Positions 8,248-17,462 are shown, counted from the first letter of the stretch. The stretch: DNA of 64,000 nucleotides from Haliea sp. (GCA_002692965.1 NZNC01000005.1:1-64000); one strand, 5' to 3'. The notes: generated by a model not told the origin, from the sequence alone. Program-made: numbers and translations.

Positions 8248-8824
8248 CCAGAACAGAGGTTTTCACGGAACAACTGTTCTTCGGCTGTGAGGCGGATGAC
8301 CCCCTTAATGCACTCGCCTTTAACAACACGTTGTTGCCTTATTCACTTTCCCTCAATGCCATGTTTGCGTCTGATATAGGGCATTGGGATGTGCCGGATA
8401 TGAAGTACGTACTTAATGAAGCGTGGAAATTGGTTGAAAAAGGATTGTTCAATTCTGATGAGTTCAGGAAATTCACATTTGGGAACGTCGCCAAAATGCT
8501 TTCATCTGTCAATCCAGGTTTTTTTGCGGACACTTGCATAGCCAGCGCTGGAGTCGATGGGGCTAGGAGCTGTACGCCCTAGATGGCATATCGACAATTT
8601 GTGCAGAACGAACGAAATATATACACAACATTCGGGTCTTTGAAGAAGGAGAGGAATTTCCGAAACTGTGTTCGATTTCAGTGCGTTTCTTTTGCAATTT
8701 GGTTTCGTTTGCCCGTAACGACAGGCGATTCCGCGCCTTCAGTGAGGCCATTTTGGTTCCGATGGGAACAATTACCATTGTTCAGATGTGCCTTAGGGCT
8801 ACTCTGATTAATTCCGATGTTCAT

Positions 8825-9066
8825 CTATAATGGGTCCAGTCCCCGTTTTCGCATGGATTCTCCCCTGAGGTTGATCTTGTAGGCGTTGTGAACCAGGCGA
8901 TCCAGGATGGCGTCAGCGAGTGTCGGATCGCCGATCACGGCGTGCGTGCCACTCCTCGATGGGCAGTTGGTTGGTGGCGATGGTCGAGCGCCTGCCGTGG
9001 CGATCCTCCAGCACTTCCAGCAGATCACGCCTGTTCTCGGCGTTCAGTTTCATCAAGCCCCAGTCT
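8825..9066 (-). pseudogene. C-terminal fragment of IS21-family IstB ATPase, frameshifted
   Basis: Read on the minus strand, the sequence gives [20 protein letters not shown] and [14 protein letters not shown], then after a frame change [20 protein letters not shown] and [13 protein letters not shown], the C-terminal third of the IstB helper ATPase. A CACG tetranucleotide is repeated near 8955-8965 and shifts the frame. The N-terminal part with Walker A is gone; at 9066 the sequence passes directly into the duplicated adaptor fragment. The 240 bases between the amidohydrolase stop (8582) and this fragment show no gene. Confidence 0.82.
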
Positions 9067-9450
9067 ATGCCAGCCGCTTCACCGAGAGGTCGAACTCTGC
9101 TTGTCGCAGCCGAATGAGGGGGCACCCTGGTCAACACGATCACCAAAGTTCACCCGGATCTCCTCAATCAGCCCGCCAACAAGGGGCACGGTATTGGTTG
9201 TCTTGTGCGCAAATACGGAACCGGTTGCCAGTATGGGTTCGCTGATATGGACCTGTTCTGGCCTCCCGATCTGGATTTGGGGCAGGCGAGCGGTGTCGTT
9301 GGACTCTGGGCCCGCTGCAGGTTTCGTGGTTGAATGGTCTCAGGCCGCAACTACTGTCAAGAGACAGCCGGCCAGCAGGAATTTACGGGGCGGTGAAACT
9401 GTGTCCATTCTTTCAGCAAGCGCTCCGAGAGTCGACACAGTGTTTCAGTT
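9067..9450 (-). pseudogene. truncated second copy of the RND adaptor gene 5' end
   Basis: About 380 bases align with roughly 90% identity (by eye) to the start and upstream region of the intact adaptor gene at 14461-14835. The copy starts with MDTVSPPRKFLLAGCLLTVVAA and then hits TGA where the intact gene has TGC, the lipobox-type cysteine codon; other changes and a truncation near 9067 also break it. Its left edge fuses to istB and its right edge to an IS3 orfA fragment. It cannot encode an adaptor. It records either a duplication of the efflux locus or a second related locus that was destroyed by IS traffic. Confidence 0.88.
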
Positions 9451-9629
9451 TGTGAACGATCAGGCTCAGCGTGCCCCTCCGGTGCCTCGTGCTCTCTGAG
9501 CCAGCGCCCCAGCATGTTTGCATTAATCTCCAAGCCGTGCGCTGCCTCGGCCCGTGAATAGCCCTGCTCCACCACTAGGCTGATAGCATCCAGCTTGAAT
9601 TCCTTCGAGTACTGCTTTCTTGTGGTCAT
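9450..9629 (-). pseudogene. IS3-family OrfA fragment
   Basis: From an ATG at 9629 the peptide MTTRKQYSKEFKLDAISLVV continues with EQGYSRAEAAHGLEINANML and GRWLREHE, a typical IS3 OrfA helix-turn-helix. After about 60 residues homology ends where the sequence becomes the duplicated adaptor region. No OrfB follows. It differs in sequence from the two larger IS3-family elements of this window, so it is a third IS type. The 100 bases on its upstream side, up to the thioesterase gene, probably contain the rest of its left end, but I cannot define it. Confidence 0.8.
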
Positions 9630-9732
9630 ATCCCATCTCCAGCTTCAGGGTATTATCCTTAACTGGGTTGGTAACATCCATTTAACCACTTCACGGTTCG
9701 ATGTCGGCAATTACTGTCAGGGCAAGCCTGAA

Positions 9733-10137
9733 CTACCGCGCGTTAACAAATGTCAATGAGGCGATCGCCGTAGGTTCTTCGAGTGAGTTTTGCCAGGCGA
9801 CGGCATTGATTGTTTGAATCTGCTTGCCACTTCTGACGATATTCGCTCTGCTGAACATCGCTTTGTCACCGCTGGTAGGGCGCAAATAGCTTGTATTGAT
9901 GGAGATCAGGCCACAATTCTGATTGTTTGCAGCTCTGATGGCGGCCAGGGTGCCAGTTAATTCAAGAACGCCTGATACAATACCGCCGTGCCAAGCGCGC
10001 AATAGCGGGTTTCCGGTGAATATCTCCCGCCACTGTGTCACGCACTCAACGTACTCCTCTGCAGAGAGGATCTCTGTACCGTAATTGAGCGCATAAGGGG
10101 ATTGTTCAATAAACAAGGCAAGTGAGGTTGTGTTCAT
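9733..10137 (-). CDS. PaaI-like hotdog-fold thioesterase
   Basis: A 134-residue protein with the hotdog signature WHGGIVSGVLELTGTLAA (the long central helix with its preceding HGG turn), followed by the strands GLISINTSYLRP, MFSRANIVRSGKQIQTINAV and PTAIASLTFV. Such enzymes hydrolyse acyl-CoA thioesters, often of aromatic or medium-chain acids, in the cytoplasm. It is the last gene of a minus-strand operon, 13 bases after the preceding thioesterase, and ends next to IS debris; its C-terminus looks natural. Having two non-identical hotdog proteins side by side suggests a heteromeric enzyme or two related substrates. Confidence 0.8.
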   Translation of the reverse strand: MNTTSLALFIEQSPYALNYGTEILSAEEYVECVTQWREIFTGNPLLRAWHGGIVSGVLELTGTLAAIRAANNQNCGLISINTSYLRPTSGDKAMFSRANIVRSGKQIQTINAVAWQNSLEEPTAIASLTFVNAR

Positions 10138-10150
10138 ATCCTGTACCGAA

Positions 10151-10600
10151 TCAAAGGGCTGAGTTCAGAGCTGGGCCTGGCGTGCCAACTTTAAAAATGC
10201 TGATGGCACTAGAGTAGGTGAAGAGAGTTTTCGTTGATATGGCCCTGGCACGAACGTAGGCAAAATCTCCCGACTGTTGATAACACTGCGCCTCGACTGT
10301 CACGTTCTGTCCCGATTCGGGTTGCCGAATATGATCTATTCTCAAATTGACCGTGGCTATCGCTGTTGGCTCTTTCAGTCTGAGCATGACGGCGAACCCG
10401 CAAGCGCTGTCAATGGCCGTCGCCAGTGCGCTGGTATGGATCGCTCCGTTTTCCAATGCATTGGCGTGTTTTTGCTGAAAAGGCAGGAGAAGCCTTACCG
10501 TGTCGCCCTCTATGTCGACCAGTTTCAGGCCTAGATCAAGATGCGCCCCAACTCGGCTGGAAAACAGCCCATACAACTGCTTTATGTGATCTGAAGTCAT
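10151..10600 (-). CDS. hotdog-fold thioesterase
   Basis: A 149-residue PaaI/YbgC-type protein: the central helix region is ALENGAIHTSALATAIDSACGF, followed by AIATVNLRIDHIRQP and VTVEAQCYQQSGDFAYVRARA. The hotdog helix carries H in GAIHTSA in place of the usual G-G turn, so substrate binding may differ. The ATG overlaps the stop of the RND pump gene by four bases (ATGA), pointing to translational coupling. Together with the next gene it adds acyl-thioester hydrolysis to an efflux operon, suggesting that the pump exports a free acid or protects against an acid released in the cell. The specificity is unknown. Confidence 0.78.
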   Translation of the reverse strand: MTSDHIKQLYGLFSSRVGAHLDLGLKLVDIEGDTVRLLLPFQQKHANALENGAIHTSALATAIDSACGFAVMLRLKEPTAIATVNLRIDHIRQPESGQNVTVEAQCYQQSGDFAYVRARAISTKTLFTYSSAISIFKVGTPGPALNSAL

Positions 10601-13600
10601 TTCACGGATTCCTTCCGTTCTGCCAAGAAGCGATTAAGCCTGATTTTCGAGTCTACAATCAGGGTGAATACCACCGGCACCACAAACAGAGTCAGGAGAG
10701 TTGAAGAACCCAAACCGCCAATCACGATAATACCGGTAGATGTCCGTAGTTCTGCTCCGTCGCTTGTCGCCAGAGCGATGGGGATCATGCCGAATATAGT
10801 GGAGAATGCCGTCATCAGAACTGGACGTAGCCGTAACTTTGCCGATTCTATCATCGCGTCTTTTGCCGCCAAGCCTCGCGACATGGACTGATTGGCCTGA
10901 TCCACCAGCAAAATACCATTCTTCATCACCAGGCCCATTAAGGCTACCATGGCAATCTGTGTCGTCGCGGAAAGCTCGGAGTTGGTCAGAGCCAGTAAAG
11001 TGAATGCGCCAACAAAAGACAGAGGCGCGGTGAGCATTATGGCGACAGGTTGGGCGAAGCTTTCGAATTGACTTGCGAGAATCATGTACAGAATCAGCAG
11101 GGCCAGCATGAAAGCGAACAACAAGGAGTTGGCAACCTCGCGCACCTGCTCGGAGGTTCCAAGATAGGTTGCCTCATAACCTGGCTCAAATTCCATATCG
11201 GTCAGAATTCTGTCCATTGCTACCAGTAGCTCTCCAGCGGCAGTACCCGCCGGCGCATTACCTGATACAGAAATTTTTCTGGCACGGTTATACCTGTCGA
11301 TCTGTACCGGCCCATCCTTGATTGCTACGTCAGCAACACTTCGGAAGTCGACCAGGCTGTCGTCCGAGGATCGCAATTGAATCAGGTCAAATGTGCCAAT
11401 GTGATCGCGATACTCCTGATCGAATCTGAGCCTGACGTCGTAGCGATCACCGTGCTCTTGAAAGCTGGCGATATCCTTGCCGCCCATAGTTGTACCAACA
11501 GCACTGGCGATATTGTGCACGGATATACCAAGCTTGGCCGCACGGTCGCGGTTGATGCTTACCTGAATCTCGGGCTTGCCGGATTCGTAGCTGGATTTGA
11601 CGTCGCGAAACAGTCCCGAGGCCTGCATCGCCTGCATTATATGTTCGGAATAGCGCTGAAGCTTGTCGAGATCCGGCCCACTAAGCGCCAAATCGAGGTC
11701 CGCGCCGAAGAAGCCGCCGCCGGAGATCCAGGGTACCTGAGCCATGGTGATGTGCTGAGCCTGAGGCGCTGCTTTAGTCAAGGCGAGACGGATTTCATCC
11801 ATAATCAGGTTTTGATGAATATTGCGTTCCTGTTTGGGGGTCAAGCCGACATAAAAGCTGATCTCATTGGTCTTTGTCTGTGCGCCTGAGCCGATAACGG
11901 CGAAGACCAGCTGAACATGCTCGAACTCCTTGACCCTTGCACTCAACCTGGAAGCCACTCGCTTTGACTCAGCTATTCCGGTGCCCAGCGGCAGTTCAAC
12001 CGCAGCGATAAACTCGCTCCGATCAGCTTTGGACGTGAATGACAGCGGAACCTTGCCCGCGTAATGGACACCAATGGCGACGGCTATTCCGGCAAAAATC
12101 AGAACCAGCCACCTTGCGGACAATGCCGCTCGTACCAAGGACACGTAGCTGGATTCCAGCCTGGAGTGTGCGCGTTCCAATGCGTGTACTGCTGAGCTTT
12201 TCGTGGTACTGCGCTGCAGCAGTCTGGAGCAGAGCATGGGAGTCAAAGTCAGTGATATTATCAAAGAGATTCCGACAGCAACTGCGACGGTAACGCCATA
12301 CTGGTACATGAATACGCCGATCAGTCCATCCGTGAACGAAATGGGCAGGAAAACAGCCATGACTGCGAACGTCGAGGCAACCACTGCCATAGCGACCTTT
12401 CCTGTGCCTACCGACGCGGCAACAGCGGGTTCTTGACCTTCCTCGATTTCCCTGTATATCGACTCCAACACTACGACGGCATCGTCGACCAGTAGGCCAA
12501 CGCACAAAGAAATCGCAATAAGCGACATCATGTTTATTGAGAAATCCAGGACGTAAAAGGCAAAGAAGGTGGCTATGAGTGCCGTAGGAATGGCCGTAGC
12601 AACAATGATAGTGGCACGAATGCTCAGAAGGAAAAACAGTGTCACCGCAACAACGAGCACGACACCCAATATAATGTCGAATGAAACGTCTCGTACCGTG
12701 GATTCAATGAATCTGGAATTATCCCTGACCGGGGTCAGGGAAATGTCGGATCGTATTTCGTCCCTTATCTTTTCGAGCTCTGCTCTAATGGCTCGAGCCA
12801 CGTTGACGGTGTTTGCACCGCTTTGCTTGCGTATCTCAAGACTAATGCCATTTATTCCGTCGAGTTCGGCATAACTTCGTTCATCTTCAAGCCCATCTTC
12901 CAATCTTGCCACATCTCTCAATCGGACCAGTGCCTGGTTGACGCGGAATATCGCAATATCTTTCAACTCTTCGATGCTTGTCACCTCTCCAAGTGTCTTG
13001 ACGGTGAACTCAGAGTTGCCGTTTTGGTATTCCAGTCGTCCACCGGCGATGTCCACGTGCTCTCGTCTTATGGCTGCAGATATATCGTCAACAGTAGTGC
13101 CATAGCCGCGCATCCGGCTTGCATTGAGCCAAACCCGGACTTCCCTTTCACGATCTCCCACAAGTTGTACGCTACCGACACCCGGAACCCTCTGTAAGCG
13201 TTCCTTCACTGTGCTTTTGGCCAGTTTGGTTAACTCGCCTGTCGGCAGAGGCCCAGACATGATGATGGAGACTATCGGCTCGGAATCCGGATCGAGGATT
13301 GTAATCAGTGGTTGTTTTGTCCCCTCTGGTAAAAACGGGAAAGCCCTGGCTGCCTTGTCTCGAACCTCCTGTGCTTTCAAATTCACGTCCGTTTCCAGTT
13401 CGAACTCCAGGATGATCTGGGAGTACCCGTCGGCACTTGCCGAGCGAAGACTGTCCAGTCCCGCGATCGCAAACAGTTCCTCCTCAAGTCGGTCTGTTAC
13501 CTCTGATTCCATTGTCGCGGGAGAGGCACCTTCCAGAGTTGTTTCAACAGTGACAATGGGAATGTCAACATGGGGGAACAGACTCATATTGACGCGCGGC

Positions 13601-13686
13601 ATTGATATGGCGCCCAGCAATACCAATGCGCCGACGAACATGACGGTCATGACAGGACGGCGAATCGAGAGGTCAGCGATCCACAT
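10597..13686 (-). CDS. RND efflux pump, inner-membrane permease (HAE1/AcrB type)
   Basis: A 1029-residue proton-driven exporter with the full RND layout: TM1 after the N-terminal MWIADLSIRRPVMTVMF, a large periplasmic loop (porter and docking), TM2-6, a second loop, and TM8-12. The TM4 motif VGLLVDDAVVVLE (around residue 400) holds the two proton-relay aspartates, and LVMKNGILLVDQANQ near residue 930 holds the TM10 lysine. Length equals AcrB-class proteins. The start overlaps the adaptor stop (ATGA), and the thioesterase gene overlaps its end. No outer-membrane channel gene is present, so the pump must use a TolC-like protein encoded elsewhere. Substrate unknown; hydrophobic or acidic compounds are plausible given the thioesterases. 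Confidence 0.95.
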   Translation of the reverse strand: MWIADLSIRRPVMTVMFVGALVLLGAISMPRVNMSLFPHVDIPIVTVETTLEGASPATMESEVTDRLEEELFAIAGLDSLRSASADGYSQIILEFELETDVNLKAQEVRDKAARAFPFLPEGTKQPLITILDPDSEPIVSIIMSGPLPTGELTKLAKSTVKERLQRVPGVGSVQLVGDREREVRVWLNASRMRGYGTTVDDISAAIRREHVDIAGGRLEYQNGNSEFTVKTLGEVTSIEELKDIAIFRVNQALVRLRDVARLEDGLEDERSYAELDGINGISLEIRKQSGANTVNVARAIRAELEKIRDEIRSDISLTPVRDNSRFIESTVRDVSFDIILGVVLVVAVTLFFLLSIRATIIVATAIPTALIATFFAFYVLDFSINMMSLIAISLCVGLLVDDAVVVLESIYREIEEGQEPAVAASVGTGKVAMAVVASTFAVMAVFLPISFTDGLIGVFMYQYGVTVAVAVGISLIISLTLTPMLCSRLLQRSTTKSSAVHALERAHSRLESSYVSLVRAALSARWLVLIFAGIAVAIGVHYAGKVPLSFTSKADRSEFIAAVELPLGTGIAESKRVASRLSARVKEFEHVQLVFAVIGSGAQTKTNEISFYVGLTPKQERNIHQNLIMDEIRLALTKAAPQAQHITMAQVPWISGGGFFGADLDLALSGPDLDKLQRYSEHIMQAMQASGLFRDVKSSYESGKPEIQVSINRDRAAKLGISVHNIASAVGTTMGGKDIASFQEHGDRYDVRLRFDQEYRDHIGTFDLIQLRSSDDSLVDFRSVADVAIKDGPVQIDRYNRARKISVSGNAPAGTAAGELLVAMDRILTDMEFEPGYEATYLGTSEQVREVANSLLFAFMLALLILYMILASQFESFAQPVAIMLTAPLSFVGAFTLLALTNSELSATTQIAMVALMGLVMKNGILLVDQANQSMSRGLAAKDAMIESAKLRLRPVLMTAFSTIFGMIPIALATSDGAELRTSTGIIVIGGLGSSTLLTLFVVPVVFTLIVDSKIRLNRFLAERKESVK

Positions 13687-14801
13687 CAGAGCAGTTGGTC
13701 GACTGTGACCGGGTTGCCCGGTTCCAGAGTGTGACGTTGCGTGCCGACAATAATGTTGGTATCAGGATCTAGTTCAGAAAGCAGTTCCAAGCTGCCATCA
13801 GTCAAGGCTTTTACCGCCACATTCATCCGTTGGACTTTGCCATCTTCTACTGTCAACACGTGCCTGTCTTGCCCCGCGCCTAAAAGTGATTCCGGTGGCA
13901 GAATCCGAATCTCTCGGGCTTCAGGGTAAAGCTTGACCACCGCAAACAGCCCGGGCTTTATGACATAGTCAGGATTGGCGATACCGATACGCAATTCGAT
14001 ATTGCGTGTATTCAGTTCGTGATTATCGTTGATCAAGGCCACACGTGATTCGAAGGTTTGACCCAGGCTGGGAATATGGACAATTGCCCGCATGCCAGGA
14101 CTCACTGATGTGAGATATGTTTCTGGCACAAAGATCTGAACGATAACAATGTCAATCTTCTGTAATTGAACGACCGGACTTTCCGAGCGCATTACCGAGG
14201 GCACGAATGCGCCTTCATCGACAAAACGCTTGGTGATGACACCGCGAAAAGGCGCCTTTACAATTGAGTCGGTCAACTCCTGTTGCGCGAGAGACAAGTT
14301 GACTTCAGCCATGCCCAATTTGGACGTGGACACCGCAACGCGCGTCTCCAGGGCGTCAAGGGTTTCCTGGGAAATAACCTCCTGTTGTCTGAGCCTGTTG
14401 GCCTTGTCCCAATTGCGCAGGGCATCTTCAAGTTCCGATTTGGCTAGATCTCGCGCATGTGCCAGCCGCTTCACCGAGAGTTCGAACTCTGTTTGTCGCA
14501 GCCTTATGAGGGGGTCACCCTGGTCAACACGATCGCCAACGTTCACCCGGATCTCTTCAATCAGCCCGCCAACAAGGGGCACGATATTGGTTGTCTTGTG
14601 CGCAAATACGGAACCGGTTGCCAGTATGGGTTCGCTGATCTGGACCTGTTCTGACCTCCCGATCTGAATTTGGGGCAGGGGGTCGGTTTCGTTCGACTCT
14701 GGGCTCGCTGCAGGTTTCGTGGTTGAATGGTCGCAGGCTGCAAGTATTGTCAAGAGACAGCCTGCCAGCAGGAATTTATGGGGCGGTGAAGCTGTGTCCA
14801 T
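13686..14801 (-). CDS. RND efflux periplasmic adaptor (membrane fusion protein), lipoprotein
   Basis: The 371-residue protein begins with a lipoprotein signal peptide (KFLLAGCLLTILAACD, lipidation Cys at about residue 23). After it come the barrel-sandwich/lipoyl half [20 protein letters not shown], an alpha-hairpin (SVKRLAHARDLAKSELEDAL to LSLAQQELTDS), the second lipoyl half VKAPFRGVITKRFVDEGAFV, beta-barrel and membrane-proximal domain. It would link the pump with an outer-membrane channel. It is the first gene of the operon, 92 bases from the divergent marR gene. A degenerate copy of its 5' end is at 9067-9450. Confidence 0.93.
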   Translation of the reverse strand: MDTASPPHKFLLAGCLLTILAACDHSTTKPAASPESNETDPLPQIQIGRSEQVQISEPILATGSVFAHKTTNIVPLVGGLIEEIRVNVGDRVDQGDPLIRLRQTEFELSVKRLAHARDLAKSELEDALRNWDKANRLRQQEVISQETLDALETRVAVSTSKLGMAEVNLSLAQQELTDSIVKAPFRGVITKRFVDEGAFVPSVMRSESPVVQLQKIDIVIVQIFVPETYLTSVSPGMRAIVHIPSLGQTFESRVALINDNHELNTRNIELRIGIANPDYVIKPGLFAVVKLYPEAREIRILPPESLLGAGQDRHVLTVEDGKVQRMNVAVKALTDGSLELLSELDPDTNIIVGTQRHTLEPGNPVTVDQLL

Positions 14802-14824
14802 TCTTTCGGCAAGCGCTCAGAGAG

Positions 14825-14853
14825 TTGACTAGTGTCTGCATGTCAGCTAAAAA
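14825..14853 (+). promoter_or_regulatory. predicted promoter of the marR-type gene
   Basis: TTGACT at 14825-14830 and TAAAAA at 14848-14853 are separated by 17 bases. The start point would fall near 14860, inside the palindrome, so a bound repressor would block this promoter too. The -35 match is good and the -10 is moderate. Confidence 0.45.
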
Positions 14854-14854
14854 G

Positions 14855-14875
14855 TAACTATAGTTTCTATAACTA
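14855..14875. promoter_or_regulatory. candidate MarR-type operator between the divergent genes
   Basis: TAACTATAG, TTT, CTATAACTA form a 21-bp near-palindrome (7 of 9 positions symmetrical). MarR proteins bind palindromes of about this size, usually over the promoters they repress. This one covers the -10 and spacer of the efflux promoter and the predicted start of the marR-type transcript. That the neighbouring regulator binds here is inference. Confidence 0.55.
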
Positions 14876-14885
14876 AGGTAATCAA
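14857..14885 (-). promoter_or_regulatory. predicted sigma-70 promoter of the efflux operon
   Basis: On the minus strand TTGATT (14885-14880) is followed after 17 bases by TATAGT (14862-14857), close to the consensus. Transcription would start near 14850 and enter the adaptor gene. The spacer and the -10 box coincide with the palindrome at 14855-14875. Confidence 0.6.
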
Positions 14886-14892
14886 TATTTCA

Positions 14893-15360
14893 GTGAAAAG
14901 TCAAGAACTTCAGGGCAAGCGGTTTACGCACCATCACGTGAGTACATTGATGCACGAAGTGAGTTTAATGGTTGCCAAGATTTTCAATCGCGAGGTTCGA
15001 GACTTCGAACTGACTCGCAGTCAGTGGCAGGTTCTCTACCTACTCTATACAGAGGGGCCACTAACCCAGACACAGATAGCCGAAAGACTGTTGATGGCGA
15101 AGCCGCCGTTGGGCAAAATCGTTGATCGTCTGGAAGATGCAAGCTGGGTTGAACGCATGCCAGACGCGAGTGACAAACGCGTGAAACGCGTTGTGCTCAC
15201 GGGCAGGATCCGACCTTTGCTGCCCGAACTGGAAAATGTCGTTGAACAGATTGAGGAGATTCTACTGGACGGCATCCCGATCGAAGAGCGCGACAGGTTG
15301 ATCGGGCAGTTGCAACGTGTACGCGCCAATTTACGTCAACGCCTATTTGACCAAGGCTAA
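14893..15360 (+). CDS. MarR-family transcriptional regulator
   Basis: A 155-residue winged-helix regulator: dimerisation helix at the N-terminus (HHVSTLMHEVSLMVAKIF), then LTRSQWQVLYLLYTEGPLTQ, recognition helix region IAERLLMAKPPLGKIVDRLE, the wing with DKRVKRVVLTG and a C-terminal dimerisation helix. The DxRxKR-like wing motif is present. The start is a GTG at 14893 with no strong ribosome binding site. Its divergent position relative to the adaptor-pump-thioesterase operon, with a palindrome between, suggests that it represses this operon and itself until an inducing ligand, probably a pump substrate, binds. Confidence 0.92.
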   Translation: MKSQELQGKRFTHHHVSTLMHEVSLMVAKIFNREVRDFELTRSQWQVLYLLYTEGPLTQTQIAERLLMAKPPLGKIVDRLEDASWVERMPDASDKRVKRVVLTGRIRPLLPELENVVEQIEEILLDGIPIEERDRLIGQLQRVRANLRQRLFDQG

Positions 15361-15379
15361 CGAAGTATCAGCCAGGTCT

Positions 15380-15471
15380 CCAGAACCTGCTGGATTCTCT
15401 GGGCATCGAAGTACGCTTACCGCCGCCACGCTACAATGTCGCGCCCACCGAAGATGTGCTGCTGCTTGCAT
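15380..15471 (+). pseudogene. short duplicated fragment of the SRAP (YedK-like) gene
   Basis: About 90 bases match, with only a few differences, the 5' part of the SRAP gene seen again at 16827-16918 (peptide LQNLLDSLGI, then PPPRYNVAPTEDVLLL). It stops abruptly before the IS3-family element starting at 15495 and begins only 20 bases after the marR stop. The duplicate lies on the other side of the IS, so the element sits between two partial copies of the same gene. Confidence 0.8.
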
Positions 15472-15544
15472 ATTCCGGCCCATTGTGAAGACCCTGAATC
15501 GCCCTGAGTTTGCCGGAGGCTCCAAACCTTGAGAGGATGGAGCA

Positions 15545-16762
<1,218 letters not shown>

Positions 16763-16791
16763 CTCAAGCAACTGAGCCTCCGGAAATCCCG

Positions 16792-17462
16792 GGGCGATTC
16801 AGTTTCAACGTTACCGAGATGCCCGGCCTCCAGAACCTGCTGGATTCTCTGGGCATCGATGTACGCTTACCACCGCCACGCTACAACGTCGCGCCCACCG
16901 AAGATGTGCTGCTGCTTCACGACGGGCAGGGGGAATTGGCCCGCTGGTGGCTCACCCCCTCATGGGCAAAAGAGGTCAGCACGAAATACAGCATGTTCAA
17001 TGCCCGCGCCGAGTCGCTGACCCAAAGCCCGGCATTCGCGGCCCCTTCAAGAGCCAGCGTGGCATTGTCCCGATGAGCAGTTTCATTGAATGGCGCACAG
17101 AGCAGGGTCACAAGCAGCCGTGGCTGATAACCAACGAAGACAGCACTCTGGCCGTGGCGGCACTGTGGGACGTCTGGCGAGGTAACGAGGTTCCCTTATG
17201 GTCCTGCACCCTGATCACCACGGAGGCTGCCCCAGAATTCCTGCCCTGGCATTCGCGTATGCCAGTCATGCTGTCACGGGAGGAGTGCGTCCGCTGGCTG
17301 GACAATGCCGCGGAGATACCGCCCGATGATCCGCTATTTCGTGCGGAACTGAAATTCCCGTTGGTCCTACACCCGCTGGCGTCGAGTATTGGCAATTCCC
17401 GAAACAAGAATGCGGCATTGCTGGAGCCAGTCGGGGAGGTGGTATGGCTTGAGAGCGGGTAA
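16792..17462 (+). pseudogene. SRAP (SOS response-associated peptidase, YedK-like) gene, start lost and frameshifted
   Basis: SRAP proteins shield abasic sites by a covalent bond through the N-terminal Cys2 and then peptidase-like self-reversal. Here the gene starts with GRFSFNVTEMPG, directly after the IS end, so the Met-Cys2 start is gone. It continues through PPPRYNVAPT and TPSWAKEVSTKYSMFNARAE. Near 17036 one base is missing (TTCGCGG for the expected TTCCGCGG) and the rest, GPFKSQRGIVPMSSFIEW to PWHSRMPVML and IGNSRNKNAALL, is in another frame up to 17462. Catalytic Glu (SFIEW) and His (WHSRMP) regions remain. Both lesions make it a pseudogene. Confidence 0.88.

Larger units (their letters stand above)
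7021..8255 (+). mobile_element. complete IS3-family insertion sequence, 1235 bp
   Basis: The ends form imperfect inverted repeats: the left begins TGTAGTGGTC and the right, read inward, begins TGTTCTGGTC; both share CGGACACTTT about 20 bases in. The element is flanked on both sides by GAG (7018-7020 and 8256-8258), a 3-bp target duplication, which is usual for IS3-family elements. Inside are two overlapping genes and a slippery A AAA AAG. Both genes are uninterrupted, so the element looks mobile. Its insertion disrupts the amidohydrolase gene. Confidence 0.92.
5953..8582 (+). pseudogene. amidohydrolase-2 family protein interrupted by an IS3-family element
   Basis: Residues before 7020 and after 8256 belong to one metal-dependent hydrolase of the ACMSD-like amidohydrolase-2 family (opening HPIIDADGHLMEF; later LLYPSFGLTVL, RLEPVALIPL, FLEGGVSWAAQL, and after the element ALAFNNTLLPYSLS, FASDIGHWDVPD and ANx-type C-terminal helices). 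Removing 7021-8255 plus one copy of the 3-bp duplication GAG restores a continuous frame (DIVE-VFTEQL). Such proteins decarboxylate or hydrolyse ring-cleavage products, or act as fold relatives with unknown substrates. I choose the GTG at 5953, which has AGGAAA eight bases upstream; the frame is open further back to 5869 but would run into the TauD fragment. As it stands the product is truncated and misses the C-terminal metal-binding region. Confidence 0.88.
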
